Shown piece by piece: positions 35,889 to 48,095 of a DNA stretch of 64,000 bases. The first letter of the stretch is position 1. Each line of letters starts with the position of its first letter. Where the stretch lies: the NCBI GenBank assembly GCA_021209875.1, contig JAGYVD010000001.1, forward strand, positions 3,534,001-3,598,000, read 5' to 3'. A program made the position numbers and the translations under genes. The notes beneath the pieces are model-generated. The model saw only the letters and a list, made by a program, of their open reading frames with translations. It was not told the DNA's origin and did not search any database. This stretch comes from Rosellinia necatrix (lineage: Eukaryota > Ascomycota > Sordariomycetes > Xylariales > Xylariaceae).

Positions 35889-38800
35889 TGTGGCCTGTGG
35901 ATGAAGGGCTTGTGGCTGTGGCTTGTGAACTTCCTCGTCCTTGGGATGAAGCTGGGAGAAAACGGCAGACGTACCTTGGAGGTGTGAGGATATGTAGAGG
36001 CCGACTAGTAGAATGGCTCGAGTTGATAACAACAAGTTGATTCTATATATATCGTGGAAACCACCGTTCGTCTCGAGAATAGCAATGTTGGGACGAAGCT
36101 CGAGGCAAGTGATTGTGGCGGCACGTCTTGGATCTTTATATGTCAGTCGAGACATATGTTTGAGTTACCAGAGGTAGACACCAAGTGATGCAGGGCTTCC
36201 CTGCCTTGGTCTGAAGGCTAGAGTGGGCAAGCTACGACGTACAGGTACCATACAACAACCCAGCCGAAGGTATTATAAGATACAACATACAGTAGATACA
36301 GGTCTCCATTTAGTCATCGACAAGAAAATCGCAAGCGTGAGGTACCTTGGGGATAGCGTGCGTGCGTACGTGTAGGTAGACGACGTACATTGGAAGCCCT
36401 ATAGCAAGCTCTAGATGGTGTGTTTGATGGCCTGCCCTGGTCTGGCCTGCCTGGTCTATAAGAGGCCGAGGGGGCTTGACATAATTGACATGGGTCTCTA
36501 ACAAGGCCTTCCCCTGTCAACAGAGAAGCCCGTGACGGGGAACGGGGTGGCACGTATGATGTCGAGGAAGACACGTTATTATGGTGAAGATGATACGAGC
36601 CTGGTCGAGGTGGGACAGACGGGGGAAGGGGTCAACGACTGTATAGAGGGGCTTGAGCAATATCTAGCTCTATAAGATCATCGAGGCAAGGGAAGAGAGA
36701 GAGAGAAGGATAAGAGCGGCACCTTAACCCGCAGCCAGGGTATATCATTTCTTTTTCCCTCTTTTTTTTTTTTTTTTCCTCCCTCTCGAAAATTCGAAAA
36801 ATGAGAAACTCCGCTACACTAGAACACGACGATTAGCCCGAGAGTGGGTTCGAGACGGTACAATACCACTTTGGTACCACAGGTAAGGTCATACCGTACT
36901 GTAGATCGGTAGGGATAACCCAGGTCACAACCATAGCGTTGCGGAAGGTGAGCAAAAAGGGACCGAAAAAGGACCAGGACAGACCAGGACGGACCAGCAA
37001 GACCAGGAGCAACAAAAACGACGGGAAGGCGAAAGGGATAATCCCTGGTGTAGCCGACACCCCGACTACATCCCGGAACCACATATCAATACCTTCACTG
37101 CCTAGTTAGGCAATCTACATGTAGGTACAGTGGGCTAGTACGTGCCCCGTCGTGGCTAGTCATACTCCCGAGTGGATGGGCCGTAGGATGCGGACGGCGG
37201 TAAGTCGATGATGTTGCACCGCAACTTGAAGCAGCAAGCAAAAAAGAGCGTGGTGAAAGCGAGTTAACCACTTGCAATTAAGTGTGATGTTTGTTGTTGC
37301 CTGCTGATTGGCTCTCTGCGCATAACAGCATGGGAAAAAGAGGGGATTTCTGCAAGGTCGACGGAATCATGTAGGTACCCACACTACCTCCGGCTAGCGT
37401 ACCTCGACGGTCTCGGGAAAGTCTGTCGGCTCTTGCAAGTAACTTGACATCGAAGTACACCGCGAGATAGGTACCAGACACACCTCCTTCCCGGGCCTTA
37501 CCCGTTGGGGTATGGTCGGCCTGCGCACTGACCATTTAGTATGCCCTATAAAACGTCATGGAATAGGCTAATAATAATACATACGTCAGCATTAGTATCG
37601 TCAATCCTATCTACGATAGCCCGTTGATTGGCCTCAATCCAATATATTATCGAGCACATCGTGACCACCAACTAGGTATCGCGGCACGCCCTCGCCTCTC
37701 AGTGTAAGATGCCATAGTCTCGGAGCCCATTCCCTCGGCCTGTGTGTCGAGAAGACGCTTTCGCCATACCGACAGGACAACAACGTATGAAGCATAGTAA
37801 TAAAGCACTGACAGGAGGCTGCCAAGTTGCCGACGCTGACCTAAGATTGACCTAATGGAATGCAAGCAGTCTCGGCAGCCCGGCTCATCGGCCCAGTACT
37901 CTTATAGCATCGTGGTCCTCACGAGACTCCGTGTGTCCATTAAAAAGAAATGAAATCGGACCCCATATCGATGCGAAGATACAGGCGGTATGCAAGCCTA
38001 CCTAGCGTCTGCCCGTATGCCCATGGCGGAGCTGACCTGATATCTTACATAGTACGAGTTGCATTAAGAGATATTCAAGATATTAGCCGTTTGGAGCGAT
38101 AGCCTAGACGCCGTGGCTGAGCACCTGGGCGGCATTGCACCCTATCTTAAACCTCGGGGGTTGCATATAAGACTATTTGGATATAGATTCTATCGACCAT
38201 GCCCACGAGCAAGGTCAGGTGTCTGGTGTAGGGCCGCCTTCAGGTGCCCTATCTCACTCGCCAGAGGCGGAGGCCGAACCCGACGTCGTCGTTGCGGGCG
38301 CGACTAGGGATATCCAAAGTGATAATGCGGCTCTTCCATAATGCAACTACGCGCCCAAACAAACCCGGCCTCCCACGCATGGACGAACCCACATCATCAC
38401 ACCTTACACGTATGCCAAGTTGCCTGCTTTGGTCTATACGATGTCACGTATATTCTCCATCTTATCGTTCCTCCCCTCCAGCTCATGTAGCCGCCCTAGT
38501 GGGACCTATTGGGCAAAAGGGCTGCAGGTAATCCTCTACATCGGTCGTCTCCTTGCGAGACCGTTGCCAAGTGGAGCATCTTGCTGTTTCGGGGTTGCCT
38601 CGGCAGACCTAGCCGTCTGCGTGATGCTGCGGCAATATAGCCGTCCTCGCCTAGGTATATATAGTACGCAGGATCTTAACTAGAGGCGGTTTATTGTAAC
38701 CCCATCTCGGCTAACCGCAGTAAGCGCCACTTACGCGATATTTCAGGATTAGGTGCGACTATGCTATACACTAAGCCGCACGGTAAGGGTAAATTACAGG

Positions 38801-40593
38801 GATATATCTTGACAAGGTACATACGTAGGTAATTCAACTATGTATGTATGTATGTATGTAAGTATCACGATCTAGTGTAGGATCGGGCAAAGATGCATCA
38901 TCCCGGTCGAACCTGAGAAGAGAAAAGCCTGCAGATGCTGAGGGGAGAGAAGAGAGAGAGAGAGAGAGAGAAAAAAGGGAAAAAAAAAAAAGAAGAAGAA
39001 GAAGCAGGAAAGTCCTCGCTCGAACCGCATTGGGTATTCTTCAAGCTCGCCGCTCTCGGGGTTTGAGGAACAGGTAATACCTGCATGGGCGGCTCTTCCA
39101 TTAGGCGAACACGATATCGTACATACCACGTCACGGGTATGCACCACTGCCAAAGGCAAAGACCGACCAGTCTACTATCCTGGATGGCGATGTATTTCTT
39201 GGGCCACATATTCGCTTATCTCGATCGCGGGACTGCAAGTCTACCATATGCATGTAAGAGACTTGGGGCCTGCATGTTGCATACTTAGGGGAGGCATGGA
39301 AGATCGGTCAAGTCTTCTCGATGCAGTGAAACCTTCTAGTCTCATCCCGAGAGAGTAGCGGAAGAACCCGCTAGTTCCTTGACAGCTACAGTACCCAAGG
39401 CACCTGCCTGCTGTCAAGGAAGAAGTTCACCGACCAGGGGCATTATCGCAACGTATCTTGGCCATGTCCGCTCTGTCCGCTGTAAGACGGTTGAATTATG
39501 GGAATCCACCGACTAGAGAAAGACATGCTTACACGCATAACGCGCTCACCCACAACCCGGACGTATACTGTATACCCGACATAATATAGGGACAAAGATA
39601 GGACGCGTTTCTCGGGACACGATTGATTTCGGGCCGCCTGCGCACGGCCTCGTCTGACGGCAGATCTCAACAAGGGCGCTTGGTTGATCGAATAACCCCA
39701 TGCTCCAGGCGGCGAGATCCTAACCAAGTGTAGAGCACGTTGCTGCCCTGGTAAACTAGCGATACATGAATAGCTTCACATGATTCCACCTCCAGAGACG
39801 ACGAGCTATCGTAGACCCCCCACGCCGTGTACGGGACTGGGCCGTTGGCCTGCTGCCATATCCCAATGTGGCCTCCCGCAGCCTCTCGGCTCATTCCCCG
39901 AACACACGGACGCTTCTGAACCCCAGAGTGTCGACCAGATAACTCCCCAATGAAGGAGCTCCCTGTCTAAAATTCCTTTTCGTATCCTTTTGCTCTCGCA
40001 ATCCATCCCCTTGTTGGTATAGTGGGATGATTGGCCGTTGCTCCCAGGACGATAGCATCACTCATACTATCGGCCCATATATTGCGAGTGAGGTTACACA
40101 GGAGCTTCGGAACGACGATGCGATTTGGGGAAGTCGGGCATCATGTCATGCAAGCTCACGTAATAGGCAAGTATAGCCTGGGTGGGCGTAAACGAGCCGG
40201 TTTGTCATACAACAGAGCACAGATGGCCACCGAAAAGTTTCAATTTAAAAAAAAAAAAAAAAAAAGGTCGAAAACAAACCCAAAAATAAAAACAAAAATA
40301 AAATAAAAAATCAAGGCTTTGCACCAAGCCTCGGTGTCTGGGTGGAGGGTATTACGTTTGAGGTCATATTGCACTAGCTATAGACCCCATATCTTTTCTC
40401 GTCATCACGATTACCCTGGTGACTGGGGCATCCCCCCTTCCGTTCCCAATCTCTCTTCAGCCCCTCCCGAGGAACTAGTCGCGGTGTTTGAACGGAGGCT
40501 ACTAGCTTCCTCCCACCTATTACAACCCCCTTCCTCTCTCCACTAGATTCCACCAGATAATGGGCCTCCGCATAGCTACAGCCACCGCTACTT
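35889..40593. other. 4.7-kb gene-poor region
   Basis: No supported gene. It has a purine tract with T-run at 36685-36780, an imperfect GGACCAGGAC array at 36958-37015, (TATG)n at 38839-38861, a GA/A/GAA purine tract at 38940-39004 and an A-rich block at 40236-40310. Hydrophobic frames near 36819-37084 and frames near 39443-40006 showed no recognisable family. Confidence 0.5.
38940..39004. repeat. Polypurine tract (GA)n-(A)n-(GAA)n
   Basis: About 65 bases consist only of A and G: a GA run, then two A-tracts, then four GAA units. Confidence 0.92.
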
Positions 40594-41279
40594 TCACAGC
40601 ATAGCTAGCGCCGCGAGCAAACCACCGTACAGATTGGCATTCGAAGAGCCCAGCCCAACCGGCGCCGCGGCGTTTGGAGTGACCGCGCTGGTCGGAGTGG
40701 TAGTGGAGGTGATGGTGGTGGTGGTGGTGGTGGAGGAGGAGGAGGAGGAGGAGGAGGAGGAGGAGGAGGAGGAGGAGGAGGAGGCGGTGGTCGCTCCTGA
40801 AGTCGGCGCGGTCGTCGGCGACGTGCTGGTTCCCGCCGCAGTCGCGCAAGTCACGGACTGCGGGAGATCCGTCACCCCCTGCGTGCTGCAGAAAGTGCGG
40901 GCATAGTCGACGGCCGCCTGCTGGTCGTCGGCGTCGCAGACCTCGGCCAGGCAGCAAGCGATGCCGCTGATGAAGCTATCGCTGGCGCAGATGCACTTGG
41001 CGTCGAGCCTGGCGCAATCCCCAATCTGGCTACCCGTGATGAACTTGGCTAGACAATCCCTCTAGTCGAGGGGGAATGGTGGACGGCCCGAGGTTAGCCT
41101 GTCGTTTAACGGGAAAAAGCAGGAAAAAAAGAAAAAAAAAGGTATAGTATAGGCACGACCCCAATAGGGGAGATTCGCTTCGAGGAACTGAAACTCACAG
41201 CACAGTCTGGAAGCGCACCGAGGCCGTCCTGGGCGACGACGGCGCTAGCAAGGATAAGAGTGGCGACAGTGTGCTTCAT
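40594..41279 (-). CDS. CFEM-domain GPI-anchored cell-surface protein
   Basis: Exons 41279-41199 and 41061-40594, with a 137-bp intron (GTGAGT...CTAG) and a phase-0 join, give 182 residues. Exon 1 encodes a clear signal peptide (MKHTVATLILASAVVAQ) and the first CFEM cysteine (LPDCA). Exon 2 continues RDCLAKF, GDCARLDAKCIC, ACCLAEVC, FCSTQ and VTCAT, so the CFEM cysteine spacing is complete. An Asp lies in LDAKC, the position of the axial haem ligand in Candida Csa2. A Ser/Thr-rich stalk follows, with about 17 consecutive Ser and then Thr residues encoded by a triplet microsatellite (40735-40783). The C-terminal hydrophobic tail (NLYGGLLAALAML) after small residues fits a GPI-anchor signal. CFEM proteins act in haem/iron uptake, wall integrity or host interaction. 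The Asp suggests haem/iron binding here, by inference. Confidence 0.93.
40703..40783. repeat. GGT/GGA triplet microsatellite inside the CFEM gene
   Basis: (GGT)n-like sequence followed by about 17 GAG/GGA triplets. On the minus strand this reads as the Ser and Thr runs of the stalk. Confidence 0.95.
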
Positions 41280-43522
41280 ATCTGCTTATGAGGGACTATA
41301 GTCAAGTTTGGAGCGCGTAGTAATTGGTTGTACGATATGCGGTAGATGGCATACGGAGAGGCATATGGAGTATGGACATGTTTCTTCAGGGAAGAAACTG
41401 GGGGAATATGGAACAGCTAAGGGATGTAGCAGTAGACTAATAGGTAGTGGACTGATGGGGAGAGAGGAAACACAAAATGCGGAAAGCTGGGCTATTCTAA
41501 CCCAAGATGGTCTTCCCCACGATCTCTCGCCCGTCATTTAGCGGCGATCAACAGAGGGGTTGTTGGTGAACATTTGAGGGGGGCTTCTGGGAATGTTACG
41601 ATTCCCCGAATCGGAAATGCCAAGGACTATCACTCAACGGTAACTTGGCGTTGCCCGCCGCATCGGGAACGGTTGCTCCCATTTTGCTTCTAACTACAAC
41701 ACTGTACAGGAATATCATATTGTTTGTGCATTTGTGCGTTTGTGCGTTTTGGTCTAGTTTAGTGACTACCTGGTCTATGGAGGTAGGTACACGTAGATAA
41801 ACAAATAAGCACCGACCTGATGGAAAGTGGTTAGGATGAGCCGCCAGATTGAATAAAAGGCGCATGTAGTAATCAGGCAAGCGTGCACCTTATGGATTAA
41901 TAATATTACCATCTTCTTGGTCTCAGTACTGGGATCGCCCGGGCATCATTCTCGCCATCCTGATGATGCTATACCATACACTACTAACTACCTACACTGC
42001 TCCTACACTCCCCAGGACCACTACGTTCCAAATCCCGTTTCCCAAATCCCGTTTCCTCCTCAAACATCCGGGACCACACGCCCAGACCACTTCTATCTAA
42101 TCTCCACATACAAGGCTAGTGTAAGCACTTAGTATTGAAGGGGTCCCCTGCTATGCGGAGCTGGTTGTTCATACCGAACCGCGAGGTTGATATATCTGTC
42201 CATCAGACATGTCGCAAAAGTTACTCCTCGTGGCATTCCTCTCGTAGACTCGGGGTGAGATTGGGCACCCTGATTCCCTGAACGCTACCTCTTACGTGAT
42301 ATCACCGACTCATCCCGGCGATACAGGAGAGAGTTATATGTAAGTGCTGGGATACATTTAGGGATATATCCAGTCACGTTAGTCTCTGTTTCTTTTTTGG
42401 GGATGCATGATGCTGGAAGGAGAGCAGGATGGCCCGCTAGGCTAGCTGCCCAATGTTATCAACCCTACGCGACGGAGATATAGGGCATGGTCAAGCCCAG
42501 CGATGGGAGCTCTTTTGGGATCTCAGCTGCATGGTCCTGATTAACGAGAGTAGATCAGCTCATCTCGGAGCATAATACTGACCAATTTAAGCTGTAGGAG
42601 ACGGGCGAGCAACTCGTGGTCAAACGTGGATAGTGGATAGTGGATTGTGAAACGGCGTCGTGTAACCTGATGCGCGTATTGTCAACGCCGTCGCCAATCT
42701 TAATTCGCTCGCACGCCATCGGGGTGGTTTGTTTCCGAAATCTCGGACGCATGCATAGGTACCTCTAGGTAGGTACGAATGATAAACTCGCGCGAGGTTA
42801 TTCTTAGCCCAGCCAGCCGGGCACCTGAGGCAGTGGAGGTTTAATAAGTGCCTACCTGCTTATGTCGGGAAGGTACGTACCGTCTCTTAGTATGAATTCA
42901 TACGCCGTTAACCTTGTCTAGCTCGGAACTAACCTTGAAAAATTAATAAGTACCTCGGCTGGGCAGGTACTTGCTTATTTAGCACTCGCGCTCATTAGGT
43001 AGGTTAACTAGCTACTAGTTAGCCTACCTAGTATAAAACAGCGCAATGGCGATGAAACATTCGCCCATTATCGTCTGGGGAGGGGCAGCAACTGCGATGC
43101 GTACCCAGATACTGGAGAAGGGCATTCCCGCTAACTGCTAGCAGCACCTAGGTAGGGATAGTCCCGTTTTATCTTGGCGTTAGTTCATGCACCCCGCAGA
43201 GAGCTAGATAACCAACAGTGGTAACCACAGTACGCTGTAGCCTCCCTACCTTACCAACCTACCTACCTACCTGGGGTAGGTATATTCCTAAGTTAGGCAG
43301 TTACCTAGGTTAGCTATAGTCGCTCCGAGTACATGTCCGGTAATGCAGGTATAGCTCCTCAACCGCCTGTCTGGAGTCTGGACCACTTCGGCCGTCTGGG
43401 CCATCCCCATCCTCTCCGCCCTCTGCCCCGTACTGGTCCATACCGGGGCAACCTACCTCGGATATAACATATGGAAACCTTTTTGGACGGGCGCCAATTT
43501 GAAACCACACAAGAAGCGCAAG
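41280..43522. other. Intergenic region between divergent CFEM and MFS genes
   Basis: No supported gene. The distal 700 bp (42760-43310) hold TACCTA/TAGGTA clusters, including ACCTACCTACCTACCT near 43257-43272. Confidence 0.55.
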
Positions 43523-45915
43523 ATGGGTTTGGGAGTCCTGGAAGTCCCAGGCCACGTACCAGGTGAGGACGCGCAACCTCATGAACTCCTTTTGCAAACC
43601 CCCCTCCTCCTCCTCCTCCTCCTCCCCCCTTTTGGGGTGAAGGGATGATGAGTTGGTTAGCATGATTTGCCCATTGCCCATTGTCTGTTGACATGGGTTT
43701 CCCGGCTTAGGTACAACCCGATACTTCGATGACCCAGATCGCCCTCAGACCGTCGACACAACCGATACGCGAGGCCTGAAGTGCGATCGCAGCGGTCCCA
43801 TCCCGATCATACTGGTAAGAGAAGACCCAGCGACACCCCTTCGATTTCGCGTGGCTAGCCGCCTCGAGAGCACCGAGATGCAGCCCTCCTGATCGAGCAT
43901 GAGGAGACCAGATGAGACGGGGATGAACCCCGAAGTTGAGGCTTGCTGCTGAGTAAACCCTCGTGTGATTAGAACCCCCAGCCGTCTGACGACCCCAATG
44001 ATCCTTTGAATTGGCCAATATGGCGACGTGATCTCATAACCTTCACCCTGTCGCTGACCGCAATCTTCGCCACTGCTCTGGGGCCCATCCTCGCCGCCGA
44101 CACGCTGACGTTATCGGTGTGGTTCTCGCTGAACTTCACCTATATCGCCCTCTTGACCGGTTACTTCCTTCTCGGTGTGGGCGTTGCCGGCTTCTTTTTC
44201 GTCCCCTCGGGTCGGATATGGGGCAAGCGACATCTGTTCATCATCGGCTTGGTCATCTTGGTCGCTACCAGTGCATGGGCTGGCGCTGTCGGCCACAACT
44301 ACACTAGTCTGGTATGGGCGCGCATTATCCAAGGCGTCGGCGCTGCGCCGTTTGAGGGCCTTGTAAATGCGGCCGTTGGCGACCTGTATTTCGTGCATGT
44401 TAGTGTGCACCCCTTACCACCCTCCCCCCCTCCCTGTCCCCCTGTCATGCAGACGATGACGAGTTGCTCAACTCTGAATAACACGTGCAATAGGAGCGAG
44501 GCAAACGCATGGCGTTCACCAACCTAGCCGTCTTTGGCGGCGCGTTTTTCACGCCGATTCTCGTCGGGAAGATCACCCACACGATCAAGTGGTGGTGGAC
44601 CTTCAATTTAGTCTCTATCTTCTGCGCTGCTTCACTGGTCGCCGTCTTTCTATTTTGCCCCGAGACTGCTTACCGGCGCGATGCATACTTGAACACGGAC
44701 ATGGCCAGTTTCGCAACCCGGGGCGACCGCAGCATGCATAATTGGGTAGAAGCGGCCCCGGGCCAACCGGGGGCGGTAAGTGGCTCGAGCGGCCCGGCAC
44801 CCTCCGGCGCTGTTCGACGCAAGAAAACCTTCAGGCGGTCGCTGGCACTCTTTGACGGTCGCAAGACGGATGAGAGCTTTATCAAGCTGCTGTTTCGACC
44901 GCTGCCGCTGTTTGCCCAGCCAGCGTTCTTGTGGGCCGCCCTGATCCAGGGCACTATGATCGGATGGACCGTCTTCATTGGCGTCATTCTGGCCGCCATC
45001 TTCCTCGGGCCGCCGCTATTCTGGGGTGAAGTCCAGACTGGATATGCGTACACGGGACCCTTCGTTGGAGCTATTCTCGGTTTCTTTACCGCTGGCATTC
45101 TTGCCGATTGGTCTGCCAAAGCGCTCACGCGTCTCAACGGTGGCATCTACGAGCCGGAATTCCGTATTTTGCTTGTCATCCCACAGCTCGTTTTTGGCGT
45201 CACCGGCCTTTTTGGCTTCGCCATCACGGCACAGGGCGCTTTAGAGGGCCGGTTTCACGTATGTCGCTCCCACTATCCTCATTAAGCCGCTCGCTAAGTT
45301 GAGGGGGTATATATGATTCCGAGAACATTATTGCCCTTTCAACGCGTTTGGGCTTAGAAGACTAGCAAGCTTGACAAATTTTGGTAGTGGGTTGTTCCGA
45401 TCGTATTCTTCGGTTTCGAAGTAGCCGGCACCGTCATCGGTGCTGTCGCGAGTTCATTATATATCGTCGATGCGTATCGTAAGTCAACCCCCCGGCCCCT
45501 TTTCACGACTCCCATTAGCAACCTGGAAGCCAAAATTGATTCCTAACACATGGCAATCCAAAAAAAAAAAAACAGGAGATCTCGCGGTGGAGGGGTTCAC
45601 GTGCCTCATCATCTTTAAAAATCTTTTTAGTTTCGGCTTGACATTCAAAGCCTATGACTGGCTAGTACGTGGCGGTATCATGCGGGTCTTCTTCGCTCTC
45701 GGGGCTGTGCAGATCGTTGTCTGTTTCTTGAGCGTCCCTATGTGTATGTGAACACCCACCTAGCCTGCTCGCACTTCCACCCTCTCTGTCGGGGGGCACC
45801 CTTTGGCTTTATCATCAACTCTAACAAAAATGTGTTGCTATTAGATATTTTTGGAAAAAGAAACCGGGATTTTTTCCATCGCCATGATCTACTGGAGATG
45901 TTTGGGCTGAGGTGA
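43523..45915 (+). CDS. Major facilitator superfamily transporter (DHA1-like), seven exons
   Basis: Traced exons 43523-43562, 43711-43814, 43973-44398, 44494-45258, 45388-45478, 45576-45743 and 45845-45915 join in frame to about 554 residues. The cytosolic N-terminus (GTTRYFDDPDRPQT, then PIPIILNPQPSDDPNDPLNWP) is the typical leader of fungal MFS drug/H+ antiporter-like proteins. WRRDLITFTLSL opens the first helix. The long central loop (about residues 260-320, SGSSGPAPSGAVRRKKTFRR) separates two six-helix halves. The C-terminus is GKRNRDFFHRHDLLEMFGLR. Several exons are missed if only long open frames are used: the first two, the WVVPIVFFGFEVAGT exon and the last. Substrates cannot be inferred; drug, polyamine or metabolite export are all possible. 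No biosynthetic cluster is visible around it. It is divergent from the CFEM gene and convergent with the phosphatase-like gene. Confidence 0.9.
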
Positions 45916-46658
45916 TACTGGGGTGAAATTGGTACGCTGCCAAAATCGTCAGAGCAAATATGCACTTTATCCCCAGCGCTGATAATATTAATTGTCGGTT
46001 GATAGTATGATTGCCTTGGTGGGGTGGACGTTTATCTTCGTATGCTGGTTTCGTCGAGGCAATATCGACGATATTGCTCGTTGGATGACACTAGACTTTG
46101 CAACCCCCTTAAAGTATTAAGTCAAGTTGGTAACTACTTGTGTCGGAAAAAGTATCTTAGTTTCTCAAATAGCCGCTTCATATTCGTAATATCTGCTTCC
46201 TCTTAAGGAAATAAACATTTTCGGTGTTGTCAATGGCCATTCTCAGCCTCTAGTACCTCTTATTTGTTTATGACAGCCCTAAATGGAACCTGGTGTGTCG
46301 ACTTTACTCTCCGCCAGGATGTTATCGTGTATATTATACCATGCAGTAAATAACTATTTGCAAAAGGAATTTTCTGGTATCTCATTTAGGGTAGGCTATG
46401 TGCTCAATGCACTATATTACTCACTTCTTCGAACATCGTTGAAGGCAAAACCAAAAGATAGATAGTATATCATGAGTCGTGACAAGTACATATCAAAGAC
46501 ATTAATATACGAGCGATCCGCCACTCTGTATTTAAGCGCTCCCGTGGGTTTCAGAGCCCCCAATCACTTCTCCTCCAGCCTTCGATAAAAGGCAAGACTT
46601 ATTTTTTTCAGTGTTTTTTTCTTCTTCTTTTGTTCTTCTTGAATTATTCTTTATTATT
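45916..46658. other. AT-rich gap between convergent genes
   Basis: The 3' flanks of the transporter and of the phosphatase-like gene. It has T-rich tracts near 46600-46655 and no other structure. Confidence 0.55.
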
Positions 46659-48095
46659 TTAGGCCTTGCTCCCGGCTGTGGTAGCGCCGACCTGCGCGGC
46701 AAGAGTGGACTTCTTGACTAACGTCACGCCTGAGGTCACGTAGATGAGAGCCTCAGCGCCGATCACGACGGCAAGCGTCACCAGCGCGCCGATAACGCCA
46801 GCCACGGGGAGAGAGATGCCGCCGCTGCCCGACGCGGAAGCCGACGTGGCGTCACCGGAGCCAGAACCGGCGGTCGAGCTTGCGCACGAGCCGGTGGTGA
46901 CGCCACAGACCCGGCACCAATCGGGCGTGTCGCCGATGGCGAACTTCTTCATCCCGGACACGAAGCTCGTCCAGGGCAAGAGGGCCTCCCCCTGACCGAA
47001 CAGCGGGTAAACGGTAGGGGTTACGTCGGCAGCAGAGCCGTTTGAGAATAGGAAGCGCACAGATATCTCATCGGCGCTCGGGTAGCCGGCGCTTCCTGAT
47101 TCGACGCTCGCGTTGGTGACGAGCTCAAAGGCCATCGTCGAGGAGTAGCCGACTACTCCTGTGAAGTCGGCTGATACGGCGGGAAGTTGGGCCAGCCCGA
47201 AGAAGGACAAGAAGCTTGCGTAGGCGCCGAACTGGATGTGAACCGGTTGCTTACCATGACCGGTGATAGTGTCATTGAGAGCCTCAACGATTTGGCCGGC
47301 CAATGTGGCACCTGCGATAGCCCGGATCTCGTCGGTGCTGTTGTAAGCCAAGTTCCACTCGTGGACGTCGGCGAGAAGCTTAAGCTCGCGGAGGTTCTCG
47401 GTAGTCAGCAGATCTGAGGCCGGGATGGTCTGGTTATGAATGGTGGCGACGTTGATGTAGTCGAAGATGGCGTATGCGTTCTTAAAGTTAGCCTCGTCAG
47501 TCTCGAAAGTAGTGTTGATGACAGGCAGTAAGCTCTGATAAAAGTCTTCGCTCTCCTTATAGGTGCTGGCATATTCGGTGGACGAGAGGTAGTTGTTCGA
47601 GGACACTACAGCTTTGTCGCAACCACTGCCGCCCTGTAGCCAGGGATTATCCTCTGGGTTCGTACCGGAGGTGAGGCTGGATATCATGTTGACCGGGACA
47701 TATTGATACCCACCAAGTGGTGCAGTTACGGTCTCGTCGTTTCGGAGCTCCTGGGTGGAAAAATCGCCGGCGGGCGGATAGAGACCCTGCAAAAAGGCCT
47801 GGGCCGAGTTCTGGAGGACGTTATCGACTGGTGCGGTGACGGTCAATTGCGTCAATGCGGCAACGTCACGGCTCAAGCCGAACACGGGAGAATCAGCATC
47901 AGAAGCGACATAGCGATTGCGATAGTAGCCACCCGAGGTATAGGCCTGCTGGGCACCCAGCGAGGTCAGGTTTGTCGGCGCCAGGGCCTTGGGCGTGCGA
48001 TCACCATGCCGAGAGAAGATGTAGACGCCGAGGACGGTCTCGGTCTTGGCGAGCGGTAGGGCTGCCAACGACAGCAGAAGGCCCTTGAACACCAT
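46659..48095 (-). CDS. Membrane-anchored histidine-acid-phosphatase-like protein
   Basis: An intronless frame of 478 residues. An N-terminal signal peptide (about 1-18) is followed by VYIFSRHGDRTPK; RHGDRTP at residues 29-35 is the phosphohistidine loop of the histidine acid phosphatase/phytase family. Several N-glycosylation sites (for example NTT at 194, NQT at 221, NDT at 274) fit a secreted domain. A Ser/Gly-rich linker precedes a hydrophobic segment at about 427-453, consistent with a type I membrane anchor and a short tail. Where active family members carry the catalytic HD dipeptide in the second half, this protein reads VHIQFGAYASFL (residues 285-296), so the usual proton donor is not obvious. 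I recognise a fungal sub-group of this shape. Catalysis may be altered or absent. Convergent with the MFS gene. Confidence 0.88.
   Translation of the reverse strand: MVFKGLLLSLAALPLAKTETVLGVYIFSRHGDRTPKALAPTNLTSLGAQQAYTSGGYYRNRYVASDADSPVFGLSRDVAALTQLTVTAPVDNVLQNSAQAFLQGLYPPAGDFSTQELRNDETVTAPLGGYQYVPVNMISSLTSGTNPEDNPWLQGGSGCDKAVVSSNNYLSSTEYASTYKESEDFYQSLLPVINTTFETDEANFKNAYAIFDYINVATIHNQTIPASDLLTTENLRELKLLADVHEWNLAYNSTDEIRAIAGATLAGQIVEALNDTITGHGKQPVHIQFGAYASFLSFFGLAQLPAVSADFTGVVGYSSTMAFELVTNASVESGSAGYPSADEISVRFLFSNGSAADVTPTVYPLFGQGEALLPWTSFVSGMKKFAIGDTPDWCRVCGVTTGSCASSTAGSGSGDATSASASGSGGISLPVAGVIGALVTLAVVIGAEALIYVTSGVTLVKKSTLAAQVGATTAGSKA

Noticed and set aside
36819..37084. Small hydrophobic minus-strand frames (83-87 codons)
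   Set aside because: They cover an imperfect GGACCAGGAC array; two overlapping frames look equally hydrophobic, which argues for repeat bias.
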